Below, piece by piece: positions 18,372 through 25,587 of a stretch of DNA of 64,000 nucleotides. The stretch covers positions 1-64,000 of the forward strand of contig CAZKHU010000001.1 of NCBI GenBank assembly GCA_964552725.1, given 5' to 3'. This DNA comes from DYTH01 sp964552725. Its GTDB lineage: Bacteria > Desulfobacterota > Syntrophia > Syntrophales > UBA5619. A model generated the notes under the pieces. The model ran no database searches. It was not told the DNA's origin and saw only the letters and a program-made list of their open reading frames with translations. Numbering within the stretch: position 1 is the stretch's first letter; each line of letters starts with the position of its first letter. The position numbers and the translations under genes are program-made.

Positions 18372-19091
18372 TCACCGACAGCTCGAACAGGCCATCAGTT
18401 CTTCCACCGGCACCCCGGTCCGCCCGCTTATGTACTGGAGCTGATCCTCGGGGGCAAAGTAACGGCCGCAGACCTTGCAGGCCGCCATCTTGAAGTCCCG
18501 TCCCCAGATCGTCCGGACATCTCCGGCAGGGGAGACATGCATCTCGATTTGCCCCGTCGGACAGGCATAAGAACAGGCGCCGCAGCCGATGCAGACATTC
18601 GAAGGCTCGTGAAACGGGGTGCAGACATCCTTTTGCGGGCCGCGGGAGGAGAATCCGATGGCGCTCACCCCGACGATCTTCTCGCACGTCCGGACGCAAA
18701 GGCGGCAGAGGATGCATTTGTTTCCGTCTTCGGCCGCCTTGAACCGCGGCTCGGGTCTTATTCCCATATCTTCCGCCATCTTCGCAAGCTGCTCCGATTC
18801 CGGGGCGCGGGCCAGCAGAAGCTGGATCACCGTGCGCCGGACATTCATCACCCGCTCGCTTCCGGTGTTGACAACCAGCCCCTCGGCAACCGGGTAGAGA
18901 CAGGACGTTACAACCCTGGCCCGGCTCCCTTCCCCGACTTCCACGCTGCAAAGACGGCATGACCCCGACGGCTCCAGAGATTCATGGTGGCACAACGTCG
19001 GGATGCCTATGCCATTCTGCCGGGCAACCTCTAAAAGGGTCTGCCCTTCCTCCGCTTGAATCTTTTTATTGTCTATCGTCAGATTAACCAT
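18372..19091 (-). CDS. HoxU/NuoG-N-like iron-sulfur subunit with extra C-terminal Cys motif
   Basis: A 239-residue electron-transfer subunit. The N-terminal [2Fe-2S] domain has cysteines in TLCHHESLEPSGSCRLC and TSCLYP. The region where NuoG/HoxU-type proteins carry the His/Cys-ligated [4Fe-4S] cluster (HxxDCxxC...) has no cysteines. Then come two [4Fe-4S] motifs (CILCRLCVRTCE and CIGCGACSYACP) and an unusual C-terminal pair of Cys motifs (CKVCGRYF and ACSSCR) about 30 residues apart, suggesting a zinc ribbon or extra cluster. It is the last gene of the nuoE-nuoF-HoxU set behind por, 11 bases after nuoF-like. No hydrogenase H-cluster domain is attached. Confidence 0.88.
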   Translation of the reverse strand: MVNLTIDNKKIQAEEGQTLLEVARQNGIGIPTLCHHESLEPSGSCRLCSVEVGEGSRARVVTSCLYPVAEGLVVNTGSERVMNVRRTVIQLLLARAPESEQLAKMAEDMGIRPEPRFKAAEDGNKCILCRLCVRTCEKIVGVSAIGFSSRGPQKDVCTPFHEPSNVCIGCGACSYACPTGQIEMHVSPAGDVRTIWGRDFKMAACKVCGRYFAPEDQLQYISGRTGVPVEELMACSSCR

Positions 19092-19102
19092 TTTTTCTAC
19101 CT

Positions 19103-20956
19103 TTACCTCACGATGATCGCATCAAATTGGCAGCTTTCCTTGCAGGCGCCGCATCTCGTGCATTTATCAGAATCGATTTTGTGGGCCTTCTTCTTCTCGC
19201 CGGTCGCGGCCCCCACGGGACATACCTTTGCGCACAGGGTGCAGCCGGTGCACTTTTCCGAATCAACGCTGTAGGTGATAAGCGACTTGCAGACGCCCGC
19301 AGGACAACGTTTTTCCTTAATGTGCGCCTCGTACTCGTCACGGAAATAACGGATCGTGCTCAAGACCGGGTTCGGGGCGCTGGTGCCGAGGGCGCAGAGG
19401 GCGCCATCCTTGATACTCGCCGCAAGCGATTCCAGCAGCTCGATATCGCCTTCCCTGCCCCTTCCTTCGGTGATATCAATAAGAATCTCCCTCATCCGCT
19501 GCACACCCTCCCGGCAGGGAACGCACTTGCCGCAGGATTCGTTCGCCAGAAAGTTCGTGAAATAGCGGGCCAGATCGACCATGCAGGTGCCTTCATCCAT
19601 GACGATCATCCCGCCGGAACCCATCATCGAACCGACTTTGGTGAGTTCGTCATAGTCCACCGGCATATCCAGATACTCCTCGGGGATACAGCCGCCGGAC
19701 GGGCCGCCTGTCTGAATAGCCTTGAATTTCCGGTTGTTGAGAATCCCGCCGCCGATATCAAAGACAATCTCGCGCAGCTTCGTGCCCATTGGAACCTCGA
19801 CAAGACCGGTATTGTTGATCTTGCCGACCAGAGAAAATATCTTCGTTCCCTTGCTGCGATCGGTGCCGATCCCGGCATACCAGTCGCCGCCTTTGTTGAT
19901 GATGAACGGGACGTTCGCCCATGTCTCCACGTTGTTGAGGTTGGTGGGCTTGTCGTAAAGCCCCTTTTCCGTGGCATGGACATATTTGGCGCGCGGCTCG
20001 CCCGCCCTTCCCTCCAGGGAGGCGAACAATGCCGACGACTCGCCGCAGACAAAGGCGCCGCCGCCCCGGTTGACCTTGATATCGAAGGAAAATCCGCTGC
20101 CCAGGATGTTTTCGCCGAGGATGCCGGCCTCCCGCGCCTGCTTGATCGCGATATTGATGTTTTCAACGGCGAGCGGGTATTCGTTCCGGACGTAGATATA
20201 CCCCTCGTTCGAACCGATCGCGTAGGCGCCGATGATCATCCCCTCCAGCACAAGGTGGGGGTTGCCTTCGAGCAGACTGCGATCCATATAGGCGCCGGGG
20301 TCTCCTTCATCGGCGTTGCAGATCACGTACTTGGGCGTTCCCGCTGCCTTGCTGGTCTCTTCCCATTTTCTGCCCGCCGGAAATCCGCCGCCGCCTCTGC
20401 CCCGCAGGTTGGCCGTTACAACCTCCCGGATAATCTCCGCGGGTTTCATTGCCAGCGCCTTGGCGAGGGCGCTGTACCCGTCAACGGCAAGATAATCTTC
20501 CATGTTTTTCGGATCAACCTTGCTGTTCATTCCAAAGACGGTTCTGGTCTGCCTCTTGTAGAACGGCACCTCATCCTCATGGACATATTTCTCGTCGGTC
20601 TGGGGGTTGGCATAGAGCAGACTGTCAATTATCTCGCCCTTCAGGAGCGTCTTCTCGACAATCTCCCCCACGTCCCTGACTGTCACGTGCTGGTAAAAAA
20701 TATTCTCCGGGGCAAGAATCACCATCGGCCCCCGTTCACAGAACCCGTGACACCCGGTCTTGCGGAAGTCGATCTTGACGGAGAGTCCCCGCCGATCGAT
20801 CTCCTCGCTGAAAGCGTCGGCCACGCTCATGGCCCCGTGGGCAAGGCAGCCGGTACCGACGCAGATGGTAATGCGCAACTTTTGAGGATCGCGGCCGGCC
20901 TTGATCTTCTCCTGCAACTGCTTCAATTCACTGAAGGATTTAATTTTGCTCGTCAT
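19103..20956 (-). CDS. NuoF/HydB-like NADH dehydrogenase subunit (FMN, Fe-S)
   Basis: 617 residues with the full HydB/HndC layout: an N-terminal thioredoxin-like [2Fe-2S] domain (CVGTGCLAHG and KTGCHGFCERG), then the NuoF core with the NADH/FMN glycine-rich LRGRGGGGFPAGRKW and a second GGAFVCGESSAL, then the [4Fe-4S] motif ESCGKCVPCREG, and a C-terminal 2x[4Fe-4S] ferredoxin domain (CTGCTLCAKVCP and CTRCGACKESC). It exchanges electrons between NAD(H) and ferredoxin-like carriers. ATG 20956 is the start (AAGAAGG upstream), since the upstream extension overlaps nuoE. HydB-type subunits take part in flavin-based bifurcation in HydABC. Confidence 0.93.
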   Translation of the reverse strand: MTSKIKSFSELKQLQEKIKAGRDPQKLRITICVGTGCLAHGAMSVADAFSEEIDRRGLSVKIDFRKTGCHGFCERGPMVILAPENIFYQHVTVRDVGEIVEKTLLKGEIIDSLLYANPQTDEKYVHEDEVPFYKRQTRTVFGMNSKVDPKNMEDYLAVDGYSALAKALAMKPAEIIREVVTANLRGRGGGGFPAGRKWEETSKAAGTPKYVICNADEGDPGAYMDRSLLEGNPHLVLEGMIIGAYAIGSNEGYIYVRNEYPLAVENINIAIKQAREAGILGENILGSGFSFDIKVNRGGGAFVCGESSALFASLEGRAGEPRAKYVHATEKGLYDKPTNLNNVETWANVPFIINKGGDWYAGIGTDRSKGTKIFSLVGKINNTGLVEVPMGTKLREIVFDIGGGILNNRKFKAIQTGGPSGGCIPEEYLDMPVDYDELTKVGSMMGSGGMIVMDEGTCMVDLARYFTNFLANESCGKCVPCREGVQRMREILIDITEGRGREGDIELLESLAASIKDGALCALGTSAPNPVLSTIRYFRDEYEAHIKEKRCPAGVCKSLITYSVDSEKCTGCTLCAKVCPVGAATGEKKKAHKIDSDKCTRCGACKESCQFDAIIVR

Positions 20957-20961
20957 TGTAT

Positions 20962-21420
20962 TTATACCTTCTTCCCTAATTTCTTGAGGAGCTTTGTCGT
21001 TTTGGCGATATTCATTTCCCCGTGATACTCGCCGTCCACCACAACAATCGGCCCCAGGGCGCAGGCCCCGAGGCAACCGACCGTCTCGAAAGAATACTCG
21101 AGGTCAGCGGTCGTCTCGCCATCCCTGATCCCCAGCATGCTGGTGATGTTGGCGGCAATGAATTCGGCGCCGCGAACATGGCAGGCGGTGCCCATGCAGA
21201 GGCTGATATGATGACGTCCTTTCGGTTTCAGGCTGAAAGCCTTGTAAAACGTCGCGACCTCGTACACCCGGCTTACCGGCACACCGAGATTGGCGCTGAT
21301 TGCCATCAGGGCTTCCTTGGAAAGATAACCGAGTTCCTTCTGGACGTCCTGCATGATGGGAACCAGATAACTCCTGTCTCCGCCGTAGCCTTGCACGATT
21401 TCCTTTACCTTTTCTTCCAT
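20962..21420 (-). CDS. NuoE/HydC-like [2Fe-2S] subunit
   Basis: A 152-residue thioredoxin-like ferredoxin. The four cluster cysteines are in CMGTACHVRG and TVGCLGACALGP. The N-terminal helical domain (VPIMQDVQKELGYLS) is typical of NuoE and HydC. It works with the NuoF-like protein encoded 5 bases downstream. The gene is 38 bases behind porB on the same strand, so electrons from the por products and from this NAD module are probably produced together. Confidence 0.92.
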   Translation of the reverse strand: MEEKVKEIVQGYGGDRSYLVPIMQDVQKELGYLSKEALMAISANLGVPVSRVYEVATFYKAFSLKPKGRHHISLCMGTACHVRGAEFIAANITSMLGIRDGETTADLEYSFETVGCLGACALGPIVVVDGEYHGEMNIAKTTKLLKKLGKKV

Positions 21421-21458
21421 TATCTCTCTACCTCGTTTTCAAATTTTACGGTCGGCTG

Positions 21459-22454
21459 CTATTTTTTCAACTGCTCCCTGATCTCGGCGCGGGATCTGGA
21501 ACTCTCGATCTTGATCATGAGCGCCTCCCACTCGATATCGACCCTCTCCTGAATGGTCTGTATCTGGTCAGGCGTTACATGACGAAACCGCCCCTGGCTT
21601 TTCAGATACTCCCCCACCGGGCGCCGTTTCACCGGAAGCGGCAGGGTAAAGCGATACTTGCCGTCCTCAACCTCGTAAATGGGGAAAACGCCGGTCTCGT
21701 AGGCAAGACGTCCAAGCTGGATGCTGGTTTCCGATGGCGACCGCCATCCGGTAGGACAGGTGACCAGACAATGGATATAAGCAGGTCCCTTGACCTCGCG
21801 GGCCTTTTTCACCTTGTTCATGAAATCGATGGGATAGGCCGGAGACGCCGTTGCAACATAGGGAATGTTGTGGGCAACCATGATCTCCATGACGTTTTTC
21901 TTCCAGACCTGATTTCCGGGAATTTTCTTGCCGGCCGGGGCGGTAGTCGTCGAGGCCAGAAACGGCGTTCCGCTGGAACGCTGGATGCCGGTATTCATAT
22001 AGGCTTCGTTGTCGAAGCAGACATAGAGCATGTCGTGACCCCGCTCCATCGCCCCGGACAGGGCCTGGAACCCGATGTCCATCGTTCCCCCGTCGCCGCC
22101 GATGGCAACGGATTTCACCCTTTTATCCGGAATCCGCCCCTTGCGGCGCAGGGATGTCAGGCCCGCTTCCACGCCGGAGCCAACCGCCGCCGCATTCGGA
22201 AATGCCACGTGTATCCAGGGCAGGTTCCAGGCAGTGGTCGGATAGAGGCTGGAGATGACCTCCATGCAGCCGGTGGCATTGGTAATAACCGTCTCCTTGC
22301 CGAGGGCCTTGCACATCAGGCGAATGGCCAGCGCTTCCGCGCAGCCCTGGCAGGCGCGATGACCGGGGCTGAAGAATTCCTGCCGGCTTACCAGCTTGGG
22401 GGCGTACAGATCAAAGTTTTCTATAATTTTAGGGCTGCTTGTCAATGTAGTCAT
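21459..22454 (-). CDS. porB: Pyruvate/2-oxoacid:ferredoxin oxidoreductase, beta subunit
   Basis: A 331-residue thiamine-diphosphate-binding subunit. Cluster cysteines CQGCAE lie near the start. The TPP motif is GGDGGTMDIGFQAL followed by DNEAYMNTGIQRS. A further cysteine is in NATGCMEV. Best fit is the pyruvate-type (PorB) beta subunit, which decarboxylates pyruvate with CoA to acetyl-CoA and passes electrons to ferredoxin (or runs in reverse for CO2 fixation). Its ATG overlaps the porA stop by one base (TAATG). The substrate could also be another 2-oxoacid. Confidence 0.92.
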   Translation of the reverse strand: MTTLTSSPKIIENFDLYAPKLVSRQEFFSPGHRACQGCAEALAIRLMCKALGKETVITNATGCMEVISSLYPTTAWNLPWIHVAFPNAAAVGSGVEAGLTSLRRKGRIPDKRVKSVAIGGDGGTMDIGFQALSGAMERGHDMLYVCFDNEAYMNTGIQRSSGTPFLASTTTAPAGKKIPGNQVWKKNVMEIMVAHNIPYVATASPAYPIDFMNKVKKAREVKGPAYIHCLVTCPTGWRSPSETSIQLGRLAYETGVFPIYEVEDGKYRFTLPLPVKRRPVGEYLKSQGRFRHVTPDQIQTIQERVDIEWEALMIKIESSRSRAEIREQLKK

Positions 22455-23620
22455 TATCCCCTCACTCCGTAAAATTCATAAGGTTCTGAAAGTTTGCCTC
22501 CGGCAGCCTTCTTCACCATCGCCATAAAATCAGATACCTGAACATCCCTGCCTCCGAGTCCGATAATATAGTTCACAATCACGGGACGAACCGGCTCGTC
22601 ATACAGGGCGGACCGAATCTCCGAACAAACCGGCCCGCCGGGTCCGCCGAAGGAAACAGCCCGGTCGGTCACCGCCAGCACGCGAATTCCCTTGACGGCA
22701 TTTTTCAGGTCTGCAAAAGGGAAGGGGCGCCAAAGCTTAATCTTGATCAAACCCGCCTTCACGCCTTCCTTGCGCAGTTCATCAACCGCAACCTCCGCGG
22801 TTTCACCCATGGAACCCATTGTGACCAGGGCAACATCGGCGTCTTCAGTGCGGTAAGTCTGGACAGGCTCGTACTTGCGTCCGAACTGGGTTTCCCATTC
22901 CTTCCATACCTCCTTGATAACCTTGATCGAATTGACCAAAGCGACGTCCTTGGCTTTCTGGGATTCCGAAAATATCTCCGGCATCGCGAGCGTTCCCATC
23001 GAAACCGGCTTGTCCGGATGCAGCGTGGCGTAAGGGACAATGGGGGGAAGGAAACGATCCACCTCTTCCTGATCGGGCATGATGAGCGGCTCCACCATGT
23101 GGGTCAACTGAAAACCGTCCATCATGACGTTGACGGGAAGCATCACTTCGCGATTTTCGGCAACCTTGTAGGCCTGAATGACCATGTCGACCGCTTCCTG
23201 GCCGTTGTCCGAAAAAAAGGTAATCCAGCCGGTATCCCGCATCGGCATGATATCGCTGTGATCGTTCCAGATGTTGATCGGAGAGGAAACGGCCCGGTTC
23301 GCCACGATCATGACGATCGGCAGCCTCATGCCCGAAGCGATCGGCATGACCTCGCTCATATAGAGAAGCCCCTGGGAACTGGTAGCCGTGACAACCCGGG
23401 CGCCGGTTCCGGCAGCGCCAATAACGGCGCTCAGGGCGGAATGCTCCGACTCCACGGTCATGAAAGAGGCATCCACCCGTCCATCGTTGACGATATCCGA
23501 CAGATGCTCGGCCACATGGGACTGAGGCGTAATGGGATACACGGCTGCCATGTCAAACCGGCAAAGGGCGGCCGCCTCCGCCGCCGCAATTGCGACTTCA
23601 ATTCCTACTCGTTTTCCCAT
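22454..23620 (-). CDS. porA: Pyruvate/2-oxoacid:ferredoxin oxidoreductase, alpha subunit
   Basis: A 388-residue alpha subunit. It starts with GNEAIA-like VAIAAAEAAALCRFDMAAVYPITPQS and continues with FMTVESEHSALSAVIGA, the part that contacts pyruvate and the TPP of the beta subunit. The C-terminal domain has VTDRAVSFGGPGGP. It lies 3 bases after porD and overlaps porB by one base. With porG, porD and porB it makes the four-subunit PFOR typical of archaea and strict anaerobic bacteria. Confidence 0.92.
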   Translation of the reverse strand: MGKRVGIEVAIAAAEAAALCRFDMAAVYPITPQSHVAEHLSDIVNDGRVDASFMTVESEHSALSAVIGAAGTGARVVTATSSQGLLYMSEVMPIASGMRLPIVMIVANRAVSSPINIWNDHSDIMPMRDTGWITFFSDNGQEAVDMVIQAYKVAENREVMLPVNVMMDGFQLTHMVEPLIMPDQEEVDRFLPPIVPYATLHPDKPVSMGTLAMPEIFSESQKAKDVALVNSIKVIKEVWKEWETQFGRKYEPVQTYRTEDADVALVTMGSMGETAEVAVDELRKEGVKAGLIKIKLWRPFPFADLKNAVKGIRVLAVTDRAVSFGGPGGPVCSEIRSALYDEPVRPVIVNYIIGLGGRDVQVSDFMAMVKKAAGGKLSEPYEFYGVRG

Positions 23621-23623
23621 CGG

Positions 23624-23917
23624 CTATCCCTCCTCATTCGCCATTGCAATGGCGCCTGTCCAGCACTCTTTCGCACAGATTCCGCAACCTTTGCAGTAAT
23701 CCAGATTAGCCTCGAAAAAACCGTCGGCATCCTCGGTTATACAGCCCTCGGGACAGTATATATAGCAAAGGCCGCACTTTATGCATTTCACCTTATCCCA
23801 GAGCGGACGTTTCGCCCGCCAGCTTCCGGTATGATATTCCGAAGCGCTTCCCGGGCGCATGACCATACAGCCGGGATTGACCTCCTGCCATGTTTCAGGC
23901 CACTTTTTGTCTGACAT
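23624..23917 (-). CDS. porD: Pyruvate:ferredoxin oxidoreductase, delta (ferredoxin) subunit
   Basis: A 97-residue ferredoxin subunit with two [4Fe-4S] motifs, CIKCGLCYIYCPEG and CKGCGICAKECWTGA. The latter has a Trp where CP is usual. The N-terminal 40 residues have the PorD-type W-P and GSWR elements. It relays electrons from the TPP centre to the external carrier. It is encoded between porG and porA with 21-base and 3-base gaps. Confidence 0.92.
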   Translation of the reverse strand: MSDKKWPETWQEVNPGCMVMRPGSASEYHTGSWRAKRPLWDKVKCIKCGLCYIYCPEGCITEDADGFFEANLDYCKGCGICAKECWTGAIAMANEEG

Positions 23918-23938
23918 TGCGATACCTCAAGAGTTATT

Positions 23939-24493
23939 TTATCCTTCGTTGATAATCCTGACCTCTTCGTAGGCCCGTTTCGCGGCGTTTTGATTCTTTG
24001 CCGCAATTCTGCCGAATCTCTCCTTGATCGGATTTTCCAGCGATTCCAGCTTCACCGCAGCCGACATCCTGACCACGGCGCCGAGCATGGTTGTATTGGT
24101 AATCGGAACGCCCAGTTCCTTCCACGCAATGCCCGTGGCATCGCAGACGGCGATTCTGCCTGCAAATTTGATATTGGCTCTGAGCTCTTCCAGGTTTCTG
24201 GTAGTGTTGACAATCAACGTCCCCGTCCGCTTGAGCCCCTCGGCGACATCAACCATCGCGATCAGGCTTTCGTCAAGAACCACGACAACATCCGGGGTGT
24301 AGATTCCCGAACGGATCTTTATCTGCTTTTCGTCCACCCGGTTAAAGGCAGCAACCGGCGCCCCGCGTCGCTCCGGCCCGAAACTGGGGAACCCCTGGGC
24401 GAATCTTCCCTCGCCAATGGCCGACAGGGCCAGCAGTTCCACCGACGTGACCGCTCCCTGACCGCCTCTCCCATGCCATCTGATTTCTAACAT
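23939..24493 (-). CDS. porG: Pyruvate:ferredoxin oxidoreductase, gamma subunit
   Basis: A 184-residue gamma subunit. Family features are RWHGRGGQGAVTSVELLA, the GRFAQGFPSFGPERRGAPV block, VVVLDESL, and the late TTMLGAVVR. It binds CoA in the PFOR complex. It is the first gene of the porG-D-A-B-nuoE-nuoF-HoxU operon, with a candidate promoter 47-75 bases upstream. Confidence 0.92.
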   Translation of the reverse strand: MLEIRWHGRGGQGAVTSVELLALSAIGEGRFAQGFPSFGPERRGAPVAAFNRVDEKQIKIRSGIYTPDVVVVLDESLIAMVDVAEGLKRTGTLIVNTTRNLEELRANIKFAGRIAVCDATGIAWKELGVPITNTTMLGAVVRMSAAVKLESLENPIKERFGRIAAKNQNAAKRAYEEVRIINEG

Positions 24494-24539
24494 TCGTCAA
24501 ATCTCCCGTGTTAATTGACTTTCCAAATACCGAGTTGTG

Positions 24540-24568
24540 GCCATACAATACTTGGCAGAGACTGTCAA
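24540..24568 (-). promoter_or_regulatory. Candidate sigma-70 promoter of the por operon
   Basis: On the minus strand a perfect TTGACA (-35) is followed after 17 bases by TATGGC (-10, weak). The site lies in the short gap between recR and porG, pointing towards porG. Confidence 0.45.
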
Positions 24569-24576
24569 CTGCGTAT

Positions 24577-25176
24577 TTATGTATTTCTCCTGAATTCAAG
24601 ACTTTTGGCAATCGTCATCCTGTCCGTATAGCGAAGATCTCCCCCCATGGGAATGCCGAAGGCTATCCGGCTCACCTTCACATCCCGCTCTCTCAGAAGC
24701 CGGGAAAGCAGCAAGGCGGTAGCCTCGCCGGATGTATCCGGATTGGTTGCAAGTATGACCTCTGCAATCGGCTGCCGGGAAACGCGTTCCAGCAGTTCAG
24801 CGATGCGAAGCTTGTCCGGCCCTATTCCGTCGAGCGGAGAAATCGCCCCGTGAAGGACGTGATAAACCCCATGATATTCCCCGCTCCCCTCCAGAGCAAT
24901 GAGCGAATCCGGGTCCTCGACAACGCAGATCAGCGACTGATCCCGCCGCTGATCTGCGCAGATATCGCAGAGTTCCCCCTCCGCCAGATTGAAGCAGACG
25001 GAACAAAACCGGATTTTGCGCTTGACATCGAGCAGCCTCTCGGCAAAAAAGCGCATCTCCTCCTCCGAAGACCTCAGCACATGATTGGCCAGCCGCGCCG
25101 CCGTCTTCTCGCCGATCCCGGGGAATTTGGCAAACTCCATAATAAGATTCTTTATGGGAAGTGCGTAACCTGACAT
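24577..25176 (-). CDS. recR: Recombination protein RecR
   Basis: A 199-residue RecR of normal length. It has a helix-hairpin-helix (FAKFPGIGEKTAARLANH), a zinc finger (CSVCFNLAEGELCDIC), and a Toprim domain with VVEDPDSL, HGAISPLDGIGPD and ATNPDTSGEATA. With RecF/RecO it loads RecA at gaps. It is 8 bases downstream of ybaB in the conserved dnaX-ybaB-recR order. Confidence 0.97.
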   Translation of the reverse strand: MSGYALPIKNLIMEFAKFPGIGEKTAARLANHVLRSSEEEMRFFAERLLDVKRKIRFCSVCFNLAEGELCDICADQRRDQSLICVVEDPDSLIALEGSGEYHGVYHVLHGAISPLDGIGPDKLRIAELLERVSRQPIAEVILATNPDTSGEATALLLSRLLRERDVKVSRIAFGIPMGGDLRYTDRMTIAKSLEFRRNT

Positions 25177-25184
25177 GGGGCGCC

Positions 25185-25496
25185 CTATGCCAGGCCCGGA
25201 ATCTGAAGACCGCCGGTTATCTTGCCCATTTCCGTTGCCGCCAGTTCCTGCGCCTTGCGAACCCCTTCGTTTACCGCCGCCACGATCAAATCCTGAAGCA
25301 TTTCAACGTCATCAGGATTGACAACCTCTTTTTCAATCTTCAGCGAAAGAATCATGAACCTGCCGTTGACGGTGACTGAAACCATCCCGCCGCCTGCCGA
25401 AGCATCCACGGTCCTTTCAGCCAGTTCTTCCTGCAGTTTCATGACGTTTTCCTGCATCTTCTTGGCCTGTTTCATTATATTTCCAAAATTCTGCAC
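25185..25496 (-). CDS. YbaB/EbfC nucleoid-associated protein
   Basis: A 103-residue DNA-binding protein. It shows the N-terminal KQAKKMQENVMKLQEELAE helix and the central VTVNGRFMILSLKIEKEVV sheet of the family, which forms pincer-like dimers on DNA. It sits between dnaX and recR as in most bacteria. The start is firm, with AAGGAGGTAAAACAGGTGC-type ribosome sequence upstream. Confidence 0.95.
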   Translation of the reverse strand: MQNFGNIMKQAKKMQENVMKLQEELAERTVDASAGGGMVSVTVNGRFMILSLKIEKEVVNPDDVEMLQDLIVAAVNEGVRKAQELAATEMGKITGGLQIPGLA

Positions 25497-25587
25497 CTGT
25501 TTTACCTCCTTGCCTCTTTATAATAACTCCCTCGAAACCCCGGAACCTCTTAGCGACACGCATTTATTCTTTCGAGTGCCGCCCTGT

